64,000 nt of DNA, taken from assembly GCF_024347135.1 (NCBI RefSeq), contig NZ_AP024908.1, positions 310,001-374,000 of the forward strand. The letters are read 5' to 3'. Both the position numbers and the translations under genes were made by a program. The stretch is from Vibrio spartinae. Lineage in GTDB: Bacteria > Pseudomonadota > Gammaproteobacteria > Enterobacterales > Vibrionaceae. The notes under the pieces were generated by a model that worked only from the letters and a program-made list of their open reading frames with translations, had not been told where the DNA came from and searched no databases. Position 1 is the first letter of the stretch. Each line of letters begins with the position of its first letter. Positions 7,975 through 17,147 of this stretch are shown here, in pieces.

Positions 7975-10026
7975 TTACGCGTTGATACTCTTTGCTGTTC
8001 TGTCAAACGTAAAGCCGATCCGTTGTATCATCCCTTCAACCATCCGAATTTGTGCTTCGTTGACCCCTGCGGCTTGTAGGTCGGCCAATAATTGTTCGGA
8101 AGCAATTTGAAGGGGCTCACTATACCGGCCTTGGGCTGCCAATCCATAAGCTTCTGCCAACACCGTTTGCCAATGTCGGTACGATGAGGTTTGTTGATTC
8201 AAGCCGAGCGTGTTTAACATCCGGCTGAAGCGCAGAATAATATGGCCGAGGTTGAGCCCTGTCAGCACGATATCGGTCATTCTCTGTCGCTCCGGTGTCG
8301 GTTCTCCGGCGATGGAACGGAGGAGTCGATCGGTCATCCGGGCGTTAAAGCGGGTTTCTTCATTTTCCTGATGACATGAAAGGGACTGCAAATCGTTCAC
8401 CGTCGCTTTTAAGACGCCTTTTTGAATCAGTTTCAGGCTCGGGCCGGTGATGATTTGGAATAACCAATACAACAGGTAGCTGCCGCAGATAATTCCCAGC
8501 CCGCTACTCAGTGCGAAGTCGATAGAAAACGACAGGCTCATATCCGACCCGGGGCGAGTCAAAATCGTGAACGGAATGCAAAAACCGAGTCCGTAAGGCA
8601 GGGTCGGACGGTTGGCCAGTGCCAGAAGGCCGAGAAAATAAGGCCCGGCCAGAACCATTAAGAGTAAAATATAATCGGCCGAACTTTGGGCAAGAATATT
8701 CAGCGCATAAAAAATAGCGACACCAACGGCAACGACGGCACTGATCGTCAGTCGTTTCAGCACGATGGTGACAATGTTGAGCGGTAAACGCGCCATCATC
8801 ATCGAAAAGATCACGGGCAGAATCATCATCAGGATCACCGCTGATGAGCCAGTAAAAATCCAGAGCGTGGAAGAAATGGCGAAAACACTCACGGTTCTCA
8901 GTGCGACGGAAAACCCGATCCACGGATCACGATGGGGTTGAAACTTCGGCGCATGGAGTCGTGTGCCTTCACGGTGGAAAATGGCCTGATAAGTGGTTAA
9001 GACCACGATCAGATCTGCGGACATTTCCATGGCAACTTTGACCAAGCGTAATTCTATCGGACTCGGTTGCTCCGTAGACTGCTTGAGTATGAGCAGTTTT
9101 TGTCGCAGGTTTTTCGCAATTTGATAACAGACTTGTCGGTCCGTTTCGACTTTCATTTGGCAGACGGATTCGCGGATATGCCGGACGACTTCATTGAGAA
9201 ACGGGCTATCCAGCTCGGGGTGATAACGTTTGACCCGGCCAAAGATTTGAATCACAGCCAGTAACGACATGATTTTGTTATTCAGCAGAGAGATAGCCCG
9301 GTAAATACTGGGGCCTTGCGGACCTTCATACTGAACCGCACTGGTACTCTCATTAAGTTGGGCCAGTGTTTCCAAAATCGCGTCAAGCGCCTGATGACGT
9401 TCCTGATGGGTTTTGTGTTCGTCCAGCTCATGATCGAGATAATGCAATGTCTGATTGACAACCACACGGGAGAGTTCGTGCAGGCTGTCTTTGATATGTG
9501 TCGGCCAGAAAAACAGGCTGATGAATGTGGCACAGACCGAACCGACAATCAGCTCACTCATCCGCGCCTGAGCGACATCAAATACAGTATGGCTTGAGAT
9601 GGTTGCTGCCGGTTGCGCCATGGTCAGCACGACAATGATGATCGGCGTGACACCGGCCATCGTATAGGCATAGGTGGCATTGGGGTTACGTACCATGGCA
9701 GAACTATACGCCATGATTCCCAGCCAGAGCGCCAGCGCCGGTAATGCCAGTTCCGGGAATGGCATCAACCCGTTCAGAATCAAAATGCCGATGCCGCCCC
9801 CGACCAAGGTGCCGCTGATTTGGCTGATCCCTTTTTCAATGACCAGTCCGCTTTCGGGCCTGATTTGCAGAAACACGGCCGAAACCAGCGCCCAATAAGG
9901 GCGATCTAACTGACAATACATGGCTACATATAATGACAGGGCCATTGCGATAATCCCTTTGGTGGCAAAAATAACTGCCGAACGCTGCGGGAAAAAGATG
10001 GCCTTGGCGAGGACGGATGCACTCAC
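7975..10026 (-). CDS. FUSC family efflux protein (AaeB/YdhK-like)
   Basis: 683 residues with two sets of membrane segments: N-terminal (about residues 15-170) and central (about 355-510), each followed by a cytoplasmic region. QLDRPYWALVSAVFLQIRP (about residues 39-57) is the typical N-terminal motif of aromatic-acid exporters such as AaeB and the fusaric-acid-resistance proteins. It pairs with the HlyD-type adaptor immediately upstream, overlapping it by four bases (ATGA), and with the DUF1656 protein before that. The predicted role is export of small aromatic or toxic compounds through the inner membrane, with an outer-membrane channel supplied from elsewhere. Closest known analogues are aaeXAB and ydhIJK; which substrate is exported cannot be told. 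Confidence 0.88.
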   Translation of the reverse strand: MSASVLAKAIFFPQRSAVIFATKGIIAMALSLYVAMYCQLDRPYWALVSAVFLQIRPESGLVIEKGISQISGTLVGGGIGILILNGLMPFPELALPALALWLGIMAYSSAMVRNPNATYAYTMAGVTPIIIVVLTMAQPAATISSHTVFDVAQARMSELIVGSVCATFISLFFWPTHIKDSLHELSRVVVNQTLHYLDHELDEHKTHQERHQALDAILETLAQLNESTSAVQYEGPQGPSIYRAISLLNNKIMSLLAVIQIFGRVKRYHPELDSPFLNEVVRHIRESVCQMKVETDRQVCYQIAKNLRQKLLILKQSTEQPSPIELRLVKVAMEMSADLIVVLTTYQAIFHREGTRLHAPKFQPHRDPWIGFSVALRTVSVFAISSTLWIFTGSSAVILMMILPVIFSMMMARLPLNIVTIVLKRLTISAVVAVGVAIFYALNILAQSSADYILLLMVLAGPYFLGLLALANRPTLPYGLGFCIPFTILTRPGSDMSLSFSIDFALSSGLGIICGSYLLYWLFQIITGPSLKLIQKGVLKATVNDLQSLSCHQENEETRFNARMTDRLLRSIAGEPTPERQRMTDIVLTGLNLGHIILRFSRMLNTLGLNQQTSSYRHWQTVLAEAYGLAAQGRYSEPLQIASEQLLADLQAAGVNEAQIRMVEGMIQRIGFTFDRTAKSINA

Positions 10027-10877
10027 TCCGTTGGTTCCTGTATGGTGATTGAGGCGGTCATACCGGCACTGAGTTGCTGTTGATCGACTTGATCATCGAG
10101 CTGGATATTCACCGGAATACGTTGGGAGAGCCTTACCCAGTTAAATGTTTGCTGGATTTGTGGTAGCAACTGACTGTTGGTATTGGTGTTGCTGTTTGCA
10201 ATCGCACGACCAATGCTCAGCACTTTACCGGTCAGCGGTGGTTGCCTGTTCATCAACTGGATCGTTGTGGGCTGGCCGAGCTGAATTTTAGCGATTTTCG
10301 TTTCTTCAAAATAGCCGGTGATGTAAAACGAATTCTTTTCAACTAATGCCAGCACTGACGTCCCCTGACGGACGTAATTGCCGGAGCGCAGGCTCAGATT
10401 AATCACCGTACCGTCAAACGGTGCCGTTATCTTGGTTCTTGCGAGATTGAGCTTTGCTTCATCTAACCGGGCCTGAGCCAATTGATAATTTGCTTTGGCG
10501 ATATCCATATTGATGCGGGCTGTTTCCAGATCTTCACTACTGATCGAATCTTGACTCGGTAGATTTTTACGCCGTTCATATTTGTGCTTTGACAATTCCC
10601 AAGCCGCAAAACGATTTTTCAGTGTCGCATTGGCCTGAGAGACTGCAATTTCGTAACGTTTCGGATCGATCCGGAACAGCGTTTGTCCCTGACGGATGGT
10701 CTGATTATCACTGACCGCAACCTGTGTGACAAAACCGGAAACATCCGGTGAGATGGTAATGATATGGGCGTTGACTCTTGCATCTCTGGTCCATGGCGTC
10801 AGCATATAGTGATGCCAGAGCCAGTAACCGGAGCATATAGCGATCAGGATCATGATGATAGTCGAAAATTTTTTCAT
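10023..10877 (-). CDS. HlyD-family membrane-fusion adaptor (AaeA/YdhJ-like)
   Basis: About 284 residues. One N-terminal membrane anchor (KKFSTIIMILIAICSGYWLW), then the beta-barrel/lipoyl halves (around GFVTQVAVSDNQTIRQGQTL and KITAPFDGTVINLSLRSG) separated by a coiled-coil hairpin (about residues 75-140). These are the periplasmic adaptor features of efflux pumps. I chose the ATG at 10877, preceded by GGAG, which begins four bases after the stop codon of the DUF1656 gene; an upstream in-frame start would overlap that gene. Middle gene of a three-gene operon with the FUSC exporter downstream. Confidence 0.88.
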   Translation of the reverse strand: MKKFSTIIMILIAICSGYWLWHHYMLTPWTRDARVNAHIITISPDVSGFVTQVAVSDNQTIRQGQTLFRIDPKRYEIAVSQANATLKNRFAAWELSKHKYERRKNLPSQDSISSEDLETARINMDIAKANYQLAQARLDEAKLNLARTKITAPFDGTVINLSLRSGNYVRQGTSVLALVEKNSFYITGYFEETKIAKIQLGQPTTIQLMNRQPPLTGKVLSIGRAIANSNTNTNSQLLPQIQQTFNWVRLSQRIPVNIQLDDQVDQQQLSAGMTASITIQEPTE

Positions 10878-10881
10878 CGCG

Positions 10882-11082
10882 TTACGCTCCATAGAGTGTG
10901 ATAGAAAGAGATAAAATGCAGACAAAAAGACTGACTAACATCCATGCTGGCTTCCAGATTTTTGTATAGAGACCGGTGCGAAATAGCACGATCCGGATGA
11001 GGTACGTGATCCCCAGTGCAAAAGGGATGTAAACCACCAGCGGGCTAAAGAGAAGCCCCAAAAATGGAATTTCGTGTAACAC
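10882..11082 (-). CDS. DUF1656 small membrane protein (AaeX/YdhI-like)
   Basis: 66 residues with two membrane segments (FLGLLFSPLVVYIPFALGITY and PAWMLVSLFVCILSLSITLY). Length, position first in the operon and the EIPFLGLLFSP start are typical of DUF1656 proteins, which accompany HlyD/FUSC efflux pairs. The start is GTG at 11082 with AGGGAG five bases upstream. Its precise role in the pump is not known. Confidence 0.85.
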   Translation of the reverse strand: MLHEIPFLGLLFSPLVVYIPFALGITYLIRIVLFRTGLYTKIWKPAWMLVSLFVCILSLSITLYGA

Positions 11083-11102
11083 TTGTGCTCCCTTAAATTA
11101 AG

Positions 11103-11123
11103 CTGTCATGGGCTTGATGACAG
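11103..11123. promoter_or_regulatory. Inverted repeat upstream of the efflux operon, possible operator
   Basis: CTGTCAT and ATGACAG arms separated by 7 bases, centred about 30 bases before the DUF1656 start codon. It is in the right place for a regulator of the efflux operon, but no known consensus was recognised and no regulator gene is adjacent. Confidence 0.4.
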
Positions 11124-11320
11124 TCATACGATAGATGAGGTCAAATACTGCTTGGCGCTCCCACAGGCAGGGACTTGGCTATGATACGACGTTTATGTCA
11201 CGCGGAAAAGAACAGCATGGGTTGTTGAATGACATCCTCACCAGTCACTAGCAAAGATGCTATGTCGAAGTGATTTGAGCTGTATTAAATTATGCTAGCG
11301 CATTGTTAGTAACAAAAGAA

Positions 11321-11378
11321 GTATTAACAAAAAAGTATGAACCAAGAAGTATGAACAAGAAAACGATGAACAAGAAAG
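11321..11378. repeat. Degenerate 14-bp purine-rich tandem repeat
   Basis: Units containing GTATTAAC / GTATGAAC / GTATGAAC / CGATGAAC start at 11321, 11334, 11349 and 11364, each followed by an A/G run. It lies upstream of the gal operators. A possible 62-codon frame through it is not convincing as a gene. Confidence 0.65.
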
Positions 11379-11380
11379 GT

Positions 11381-11396
11381 GTTGAAACGGTTCGGT
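11381..11396 (+). promoter_or_regulatory. Second, weaker GalR-type operator upstream of galTKM
   Basis: GTTGAAACGGTTCGGT. The ten central positions fit the LacI/GalR-family gal operator consensus (GAANCGNTT core), but the outer bases differ. It is centred 82 bases upstream of the better operator at 11463, a spacing that could allow looping as in enteric gal operons. Confidence 0.5.
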
Positions 11397-11462
11397 TTTA
11401 TCATCTGAGTCCGCTTGATCACGGAGATGAATCGCTCGGCTCATTTCATCTTATTTATGCTT

Positions 11463-11478
11463 GTGTAAACGTTTCCAC
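11463..11478 (+). promoter_or_regulatory. GalR/GalS-type operator upstream of galTKM
   Basis: GTGTAAACGTTTCCAC fits the E. coli GalR/GalS operator consensus GTGKAANCGNTTNCAC at every defined position. It lies directly upstream of a CRP-like site and about 190 bases before galT. Confidence 0.8.
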
Positions 11479-11480
11479 TG

Positions 11481-11496
11481 TGTGGTTTTAATCACA
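11481..11496 (+). promoter_or_regulatory. CRP-like site upstream of galT
   Basis: TGTGGTTTTAATCACA matches the CRP consensus TGTGA-N6-TCACA at nine of ten positions. Its centre is about 42 bases before position 11531, downstream of an extended -10-like TGTTAGACT (11516-11524), which would suit a class II CRP-activated promoter. The promoter itself is inferred. Confidence 0.65.
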
Positions 11497-11654
11497 GAAA
11501 CAGAGATAGTGGTGCTGTTAGACTCACATTTGATTTAGGGGTGGCCGATAAGCAGAACAAGTGCTGAAAGCGTGCATGATTTGGCAGCGGTCGTCTTCAA
11601 CCTGAATGGTTAATGAGTTTCCTGTTTGTATTCATGCATAAAGAGTAAGTGACA

Positions 11655-12707
11655 ATGACAAATCAATTATTTGACCCGAGTGCTCATCCTCATCGTCGTT
11701 ACAACCCGCTGACCGGACAGTGGGTGTTGGTTTCGCCGCATCGGGCTAAGCGACCATGGAGTGGGCTCAACGAACCGCCCAGTCACAGCGATGTACCATC
11801 CTATGATGAATCTTGTTTTTTGTGCCCGGGGAATCAGCGGGTCTCGGGAGAGATGAACCCTGATTATGCGGACACTTATGTTTTTGGGAACGACTTTGCA
11901 GCGTTGATGCCGGATTCTCCCTCGGCACCTGAAACCGGCAATCCACTGCTAAAAGTGCAGGGCGTGCAGGGATTAAGCCGAGTGATATGCTTCTCTCCTG
12001 ATCATAGCAAAACGTTGCCGGAACTTGCGCCACCACAGATCCGGCAAATCATTGATACATGGAATGCACAAATCGAAGAACTGGGACAGTCCTATGTTTG
12101 GGTACAGGCCTTTGAGAATAAAGGTGAACTGATGGGTTGCTCTCAGCCTCATCCGCATGGTCAGATTTGGGCCAACAGCTTTTTACCGAATGAAATTGAG
12201 CGTAAAGATAAACAACTGAAAGCGTATTTTGAGCAACATGGCACCAATCTGCTGGTCGATTATGTTCAGACCGAGTTGAATGATGGCTCTCGAACTGTGG
12301 TTGAAACGCAACACTGGCTGGCAGTGGTGCCTTTCTGGGCGGTATGGCCTTATGAGACACTGTTGTTGCCGAAAACGCATGTGCGTCGGATGAACGATCT
12401 GACGGATGAACAGCGGGATGATCTGGCGTTGGCAATCAAAAAACTTACCTGTCGATATGACAATTTATTCCAATGTTCTTTCCCTTACTCGATGGGATGG
12501 CATTATGCGCCATTCTTTGAGCCAGGCACGGATATTGACCACTGGCAACTGCACGCGTTGTTTTATCCACCGTTACTACGTAGTGCTTCGATACGCAAGT
12601 TTATGGTGGGTTATGAAATGCTGGCTGAAACGCAGCGAGACCTGACAGCGGAGCAAGCGGCGCAGTATTTGCGCGATGTCAGTGAGATTCATTATAAAGA
12701 ACAATAA
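11655..12707 (+). CDS. galT: Galactose-1-phosphate uridylyltransferase
   Basis: 350 residues. [19 protein letters not shown] at the N-terminus, the zinc-ligand region CFLCPGN, and the active-site HPH motif in [12 protein letters not shown] (about residue 163-165) identify GalT of the Leloir pathway, which exchanges UMP between UDP-glucose and galactose-1-phosphate. I prefer the ATG at 11655 because AAGAG lies about 9 bases upstream and the N-terminus then matches E. coli GalT; an in-frame GTG six bases earlier is possible. First gene of galTKM; galK begins 11 bases after its stop. galE is not in this window. Confidence 0.97.
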   Translation: MTNQLFDPSAHPHRRYNPLTGQWVLVSPHRAKRPWSGLNEPPSHSDVPSYDESCFLCPGNQRVSGEMNPDYADTYVFGNDFAALMPDSPSAPETGNPLLKVQGVQGLSRVICFSPDHSKTLPELAPPQIRQIIDTWNAQIEELGQSYVWVQAFENKGELMGCSQPHPHGQIWANSFLPNEIERKDKQLKAYFEQHGTNLLVDYVQTELNDGSRTVVETQHWLAVVPFWAVWPYETLLLPKTHVRRMNDLTDEQRDDLALAIKKLTCRYDNLFQCSFPYSMGWHYAPFFEPGTDIDHWQLHALFYPPLLRSASIRKFMVGYEMLAETQRDLTAEQAAQYLRDVSEIHYKEQ

Positions 12708-12718
12708 AGAGAAACAAG

Positions 12719-13879
12719 ATGTCGAATCTAACTCAACATGTAAAAACATCATTCTCCGAAATTTTCGGATATCAACCGAGTCATCTGATTCAGGCGCCCG
12801 GTCGCGTCAATTTGATTGGTGAACATACCGATTACAACGATGGGTTTGTCTTGCCTTGTGCGATTAATTATCAGACGGTTGTCGCAGCGGCGAAACGTCA
12901 GGATACACGTATTCGGGTGGTCGCTTGTGATTACCAGAATGCTGTCGATGAATTTGATCTCAATGCACCGATCGAATTTCAGCCCGACAAAATGTGGGCG
13001 AATTATATCCGTGGCGTTGTAAAGTGCTTAATTGAACGCGGCTATTCACTGGGTGGTCTGGATATGACGGTCAGTGGTAATGTCCCCCAAGGCGCAGGGT
13101 TAAGTTCTTCCGCTGCGCTGGAAGTCGTGATTGGACAAGCATTTAAAGTGTTACTGAACCTTGAAATTAGCCAGCAAGAGATTGCGTTGAACGCACAACA
13201 GGCAGAAAATGAGTTCGTCGGCTGCAACTGTGGAATTATGGATCAATTGATCTCGTCGGAAGGACATGAACATCACGCCTTGTTGATTGACTGCCGGGAC
13301 TTAACGACTCAGGCGGTATCGCTCCCCACCGAGATGGTTGTTATGATCATCAATTCAAATAAACAGCGAGGCTTGGTTGACAGCGAATATAATACGCGTC
13401 GTGAACAGTGCGAAGCAGCAGCGCGTCAGTTTGGCGTCAAAGCGTTGCGGGATGTGACGCTGGAACAGCTCAACGCACGGTTCAGTGAGCTGGATGAAGT
13501 GGTTGCCCGAAGAGCCCGGCATGTGATTACTGAAAATGACCGGACTTGTAAAGCAGCGCAAGCCCTTGCTGTCGGTGATATCCACACAGTTGCTGAACTG
13601 ATGGCTCAATCCCATATTTCAATGCGGGATGATTTTGAAATAACAGTACCAGAAATCGATATACTGGTTGATTTGATAAAAACGGAGATCGGCGAACAGG
13701 GTGGTGTCAGGATGACTGGTGGTGGTTTCGGTGGATGTGTGGTCGCGTTAGTGCCGCCTGCATTCGTGGAAAGAGTCCGGACAGCCGTTGAGACGCAGTA
13801 TCAAGCCGCGACTGGTTTGCAAGCATCTATCTATGTCTGCCAAGCGACACAAGGGGCAGGTCTGATTTCCGAATCATGA
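12719..13879 (+). CDS. galK: Galactokinase
   Basis: 386 residues, usual length. The galactokinase signature [19 protein letters not shown] (about residues 29-47) and the GHMP-kinase ATP loop [17 protein letters not shown] (about 120-136), plus the C-terminal [13 protein letters not shown] motif, are all intact. It phosphorylates galactose at C1 with ATP, the first committed step of the Leloir pathway, in the cytoplasm. Second gene of galTKM, with galM starting 11 bases after its stop. Confidence 0.97.
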   Translation: MSNLTQHVKTSFSEIFGYQPSHLIQAPGRVNLIGEHTDYNDGFVLPCAINYQTVVAAAKRQDTRIRVVACDYQNAVDEFDLNAPIEFQPDKMWANYIRGVVKCLIERGYSLGGLDMTVSGNVPQGAGLSSSAALEVVIGQAFKVLLNLEISQQEIALNAQQAENEFVGCNCGIMDQLISSEGHEHHALLIDCRDLTTQAVSLPTEMVVMIINSNKQRGLVDSEYNTRREQCEAAARQFGVKALRDVTLEQLNARFSELDEVVARRARHVITENDRTCKAAQALAVGDIHTVAELMAQSHISMRDDFEITVPEIDILVDLIKTEIGEQGGVRMTGGGFGGCVVALVPPAFVERVRTAVETQYQAATGLQASIYVCQATQGAGLISES

Positions 13880-13889
13880 GGACATAATA

Positions 13890-14942
13890 ATGCAGAAATC
13901 ATTTGCCGAACAAGCATCGGCAGAGAATCAAAGGCAATGGAAAGACGCGGTTGTTTTGCAAAATTCGCGAGGCATGCGTCTTGAACTTGCCCCAATGGGA
14001 GCCACTTGGCTCAGTTGCCAGCTACCTCTCGGTCAGGGTGACATGCGGGAAATGCTGCTGGGGGTCGATTCTGAACAGACATTGCTGACCCAGACAAGCT
14101 ATTTAGGGATGACGATCGGGCCTTACGCCAACCGGATTGCCAATGCCAGTTTCACACTTGATGGCAAACAATATGCGCTTGATGCGAATGAAAATGGCAA
14201 TTGCCTGCATAGCGGCAAACATGCGTTTCATAATCGTCGCTGGGATGTTGCGGAGCAGACAGAAAACCAAGTCCGGTTTTCTACCACGTCTCCGGATGGT
14301 GAGATGGGGTTCCCCGGTGACTTAGAGGTCTCGGTGACGTATACCGTGACGGAAGCCGATCAGGTGTTGATTGAATATCATGCGACAACGGATCGACCAA
14401 CCCCCGTTAGTCTGACTAATCACGCTTATTTTAATCTGCACGGTGCCGATCAGGGAAATTCTTGTCTCGACCATTCTCTCTGGTTAGATGCAGATGCGTT
14501 TTTACCGATTAGTGATGCAGGGATTCCGTTGGGGCCGCTACAAGATGTGACTGACACCGGTTTTGATTTTCGGCGTACCAAACAAGTGCGATCCGATTTA
14601 ATGCAGGATCAACAGCAAATGACCGCACAAGGCTACGACCATGCCTACTTATTCCGAGCTGAGCGTGATGTGTCAAGCCCGGTGGCATCATTAACCAGTG
14701 CTGATGAGCGAATTCAGATGCATGTCACCACCACAATGCCGGCTATCCAGCTTTATACCGGTAACTGGCTGACAGGAACACCGGGACGTGGTGATCATGT
14801 CTATTCTCAATATGCGGGGATTGCTTTAGAAACGCAGTTCTTACCGGATTCCCCCAACCATTCTGAATGGCAGCAACCTAGCTGTATTCTGCAACCGGGT
14901 GAAACATATCATCACACGACTTGTTATCAGTTTGAGTTTTAA
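13890..14942 (+). CDS. galM: Galactose mutarotase (aldose 1-epimerase)
   Basis: 350 residues. The conserved blocks GPYANRIANASFTLDGKQY, the catalytic-His segment SLTNHAYFNL (about residue 172-181) and ALETQFLPDSPNH with the catalytic Glu near the C-terminus identify GalM, which interconverts beta- and alpha-galactose to feed galactokinase. Last gene of galTKM; a strong terminator follows at 14989. Confidence 0.95.
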   Translation: MQKSFAEQASAENQRQWKDAVVLQNSRGMRLELAPMGATWLSCQLPLGQGDMREMLLGVDSEQTLLTQTSYLGMTIGPYANRIANASFTLDGKQYALDANENGNCLHSGKHAFHNRRWDVAEQTENQVRFSTTSPDGEMGFPGDLEVSVTYTVTEADQVLIEYHATTDRPTPVSLTNHAYFNLHGADQGNSCLDHSLWLDADAFLPISDAGIPLGPLQDVTDTGFDFRRTKQVRSDLMQDQQQMTAQGYDHAYLFRAERDVSSPVASLTSADERIQMHVTTTMPAIQLYTGNWLTGTPGRGDHVYSQYAGIALETQFLPDSPNHSEWQQPSCILQPGETYHHTTCYQFEF

Positions 14943-14988
14943 AAACTGGCCAATATGATGGGGTGACAGATCACGAAACGGCACCATG

Positions 14989-15019
14989 AAAAAGATCTCT
15001 GCACATAGAGATCTTTTTT
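14989..15019 (+). terminator. Rho-independent terminator of galTKM
   Basis: Perfect stem AAAAAGATCTCT / AGAGATCTTTTT with a 6-nt loop and a T run, 46 bases after the galM stop codon. The A-rich left arm means it could also act leftward. Confidence 0.9.
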
Positions 15020-15128
15020 AACTGAAAAATCGATGTCTAAATCGTGATATTGCCAGCCTGTTTACTAAAGCCTGTTTACGATAAATTGCCTAGCAATAAG
15101 TTGAATATATTATCAGTGATAACGCGGA

Positions 15129-15554
15129 TTAAATCGTACTGTTTCTTTCGCTGACAATGTCACTCATATACTCAACAAATTCGACTTCAAATCCTGCCGG
15201 GTCGATAAAGTAGATATTTTTCCGGTGTGGGTGCGCTGCGCCGTCTTTTGCAATTTCGAATCCGGCATCCGTCAGGCGAGCAATGACAGCGTCAAGATTA
15301 TTGGTGATATAAGCAAAATGTGCCAACCCAACCTGATGGCCTGTCAAATCCCGGTTTTCCCCTTCGCCATTGTCACTGATTGCCAGATACTGGTAATCAT
15401 CGCCAAAGTGGAGCCATGTCCGCGGTTTACCATACCATTCTGACACGCCTTGATCTCTGATATGCCAGTGTGGAAAAGCCGCCTGATAAAATTTCAGCAT
15501 GGCAGAAATATCATCTTTCCGGACAACCAGATTAACGTGTTCTAAATGAATCAT
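15129..15554 (-). CDS. VOC superfamily (glyoxalase/dioxygenase-like) protein under SoxR-type promoter
   Basis: 141 residues. The pattern HLEHVNLVVRKDDISAMLKFY at the start and FYFIDPAGFEVEFVEY-like ending (here NIYFIDPAGFEVEFVEYM) are the paired beta-alpha-beta-beta-beta modules of the vicinal-oxygen-chelate fold; His, His and Glu ligands appear at about residues 5, 75 and 127. Members are metal-dependent lyases, dioxygenases or antibiotic-binding proteins; the reaction here is unknown. I chose the second ATG (15554), six bases after AAGGAG. A complete SoxR-type promoter lies 90 bases upstream on this strand, so the gene is probably induced by redox-cycling compounds. Confidence 0.85.
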   Translation of the reverse strand: MIHLEHVNLVVRKDDISAMLKFYQAAFPHWHIRDQGVSEWYGKPRTWLHFGDDYQYLAISDNGEGENRDLTGHQVGLAHFAYITNNLDAVIARLTDAGFEIAKDGAAHPHRKNIYFIDPAGFEVEFVEYMSDIVSERNSTI

Positions 15555-15645
15555 CATGAACTCCTTATCTTATTTTGAGAATTTATCGCCAACGCTATGA
15601 TTGAGTTTGGCATCAATACGTCTCGTTATTCATTACTGCTAACTC

Positions 15646-15683
15646 ATAAGGAAATATAAAACCTCAAGTTAACTTGAGGTAAA
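15646..15683 (-). promoter_or_regulatory. SoxR-regulated promoter with perfect SoxR box
   Basis: The palindrome ACCTCAAGTTAACTTGAGGT (15661-15680) is the SoxR box as found in the E. coli soxS promoter. Read on the minus strand, a -35 TTTACC (15678-15683) and a -10 TATATT (15653-15658) flank it with a 19-bp spacer, the overlong spacing that MerR-family activators such as SoxR need. The -35 and spacer are nearly the same as in soxS. It points to the VOC gene. No soxR or soxS gene is in the window. Confidence 0.92.
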
Positions 15684-15880
15684 GCATTTTTTTTAATTTT
15701 TTTGGTTGCGGTGCATAACTTCAGAGGTTGTGCCTGCTCAGTTGGTTTTAAGGGGAACCGCCCATCAAGTCATTGAGTCAAATGTATTGTTCTGCGATGA
15801 TGGTTTGGTATCGATCACGTGCGTGCTTCAATGTGTACGTCTGTGCCGGAAAACATACATCAATCGAGGAGCAATTTAAG

Positions 15881-16294
15881 ATGGAATTTCCTATCCATGG
15901 TGCCTGTCAATGTGGTCAGGTCACTTACGAATTACTTGCGGCACCGCAAAAAGTGATCGCTTGTCATTGTCAAGAATGCCAAAAGTTGTCTAGTGCGCCT
16001 TTTAGTGTCACAGCACTGGTCTCTGCTGAAAATATTCGTTTCTCCGGGGAAATGAAAGAGTGGCATCGAGTAGCAGAGAGTGGCAATACTAATGTTGCTA
16101 AATTCTGCCCTGATTGTGGTGTGCGCATTTATCATGTGGATCCGGCGCTACCGGATGCCATCAAATTAAAACTGAAACCAGCCGGATTGGCCGACGATAC
16201 GCTGTTCGCACCATCACGCCATATATGGACGAGTGAACAATTGAGTTGGGATACTATTCCGGAAGGAATGCCGACGGTGGAAAAGCAGGCTTGA
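15881..16294 (+). CDS. GFA family protein (glutathione-dependent formaldehyde-activating/CENP-V fold)
   Basis: 137 residues with the full set of zinc cysteines of PF04828: GACQCGQVTYE (C-x-C), then CHCQECQKLS (C-x-C-x-x-C) and FCPDCGVRIY (C-x-x-C). Proteins of this fold include glutathione-dependent formaldehyde-activating enzyme, but most bacterial members have no proven activity. The ATG at 15881 is preceded by CGAGGAG; the frame is open further upstream but with no better start. It is transcribed away from the SoxR-promoted VOC gene and does not share that promoter. Confidence 0.85.
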   Translation: MEFPIHGACQCGQVTYELLAAPQKVIACHCQECQKLSSAPFSVTALVSAENIRFSGEMKEWHRVAESGNTNVAKFCPDCGVRIYHVDPALPDAIKLKLKPAGLADDTLFAPSRHIWTSEQLSWDTIPEGMPTVEKQA

Positions 16295-16356
16295 GCAAGT
16301 TGTGGTTTTGCACGAAAAAACACACCTGATTCTTGTCGAACACCGCAAGCAAATGG

Positions 16357-16383
16357 ACGGCAGCCATGGCATTTGGCTGCCGT
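16357..16383. terminator. Hairpin downstream of the GFA gene
   Basis: A 10-bp perfect inverted repeat ACGGCAGCCA / TGGCTGCCGT with a 7-nt loop between convergent genes. No T tract; terminator role is suggested only by position. Confidence 0.4.
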
Positions 16384-16493
16384 GATTGAAAGCCAATCGT
16401 TGAAATCCAATCGTTAAAATCAGTGAGGTGAGCGGTCCGAGCTCATATGCTGATTCATTGACCGCTTCGTCTGTGATGAGTCTGTTTGTGTAT

Positions 16494-17120
16494 TTACCCG
16501 CGAGACATGCGTAGTACGACCCTCCCTGATATTTTCAGCGTATGCTCAGCGACAACCAATGGCGAACCTTTAAAATCAATGGCCAATTGCTTTTCGGGTA
16601 ATCGCTGAATATCGTTGACTGAATACAGGCCATCGAAATCGATGAGATAACTCCCGGAAACCGCTTGTTGTGCCTCCTGATCGACAATATAGATATGATC
16701 TTCTTCACGAATCGCAATCACATTGGTGATGGATAATTCATCCAACAAGAACTGCTCCAGTGTTATCGACCCATCCTGAGCCAACTTGCCATTTTTTAGC
16801 CAAAAGAGATCAATATCAATCAGCTTTTTGACCTCATCATTGTCTCCCTGATAGGCATGAGTTGCCGCATTTGGATAGGGCGTCCCTTCTCCCAACAACA
16901 GCCACTTTAAAGAAACACCTTTATGCAAATGAGACCGGATAGCCAGATCAAATGGGCAACTATTACGCTGATGCCAAGTTGTAATGGTTGAATAAGAGAC
17001 CTCTGCATTTTCTGCCAAAGCCCGTACACTCTTGATATCTAAGACTTCTCTGATTCTATCAGTTACTTGCTTACCTAACTGATAGTCAATTGTGGGTAAT
17101 AAAACTTGTTTTTTATTCAT
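16494..17120 (-). CDS. CI-like helix-turn-helix regulator, copy 1
   Basis: 208 residues. The N-terminal part (about residues 15-85: VTDRIREVLDIKSVRALAE, then STITTWHQRNSCPFDLAIR) is the phage CI-repressor type helix-turn-helix domain (PF07022). The C-terminal part has the shape of an S24/LexA-type dimerisation domain but lacks the Gly-[Ser/Asp]-Ser-Met and Lys catalytic motifs, so RecA-stimulated self-cleavage is unlikely. It is a close paralogue of the protein at 17893, and the similarity continues into the promoter region. No other phage genes surround it. Targets are unknown; autoregulation through the CTCANNTGAG element 18 bases upstream is an inference. Confidence 0.8.
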   Translation of the reverse strand: MNKKQVLLPTIDYQLGKQVTDRIREVLDIKSVRALAENAEVSYSTITTWHQRNSCPFDLAIRSHLHKGVSLKWLLLGEGTPYPNAATHAYQGDNDEVKKLIDIDLFWLKNGKLAQDGSITLEQFLLDELSITNVIAIREEDHIYIVDQEAQQAVSGSYLIDFDGLYSVNDIQRLPEKQLAIDFKGSPLVVAEHTLKISGRVVLRMSRG

Positions 17121-17137
17121 ATGCGATCAATAATGAA

Positions 17138-17147
17138 CTCAATTGAG
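17138..17147 (-). promoter_or_regulatory. Palindromic element upstream of CI-like copy 1
   Basis: CTCAATTGAG, 18 bases upstream of the start codon. The paralogous gene has CTCAAATGAG at exactly the same distance. The surrounding leader is also conserved (for example CATATGCGATCAATAAT and GGCAAGCCTG in both), so this is a candidate operator kept after duplication. Confidence 0.5.

Noticed and set aside
11303..11491. A 62-codon frame upstream of galT
   Set aside because: It runs through a tandem repeat and over the gal operator and CRP-like site; no ribosome site and no family resemblance.
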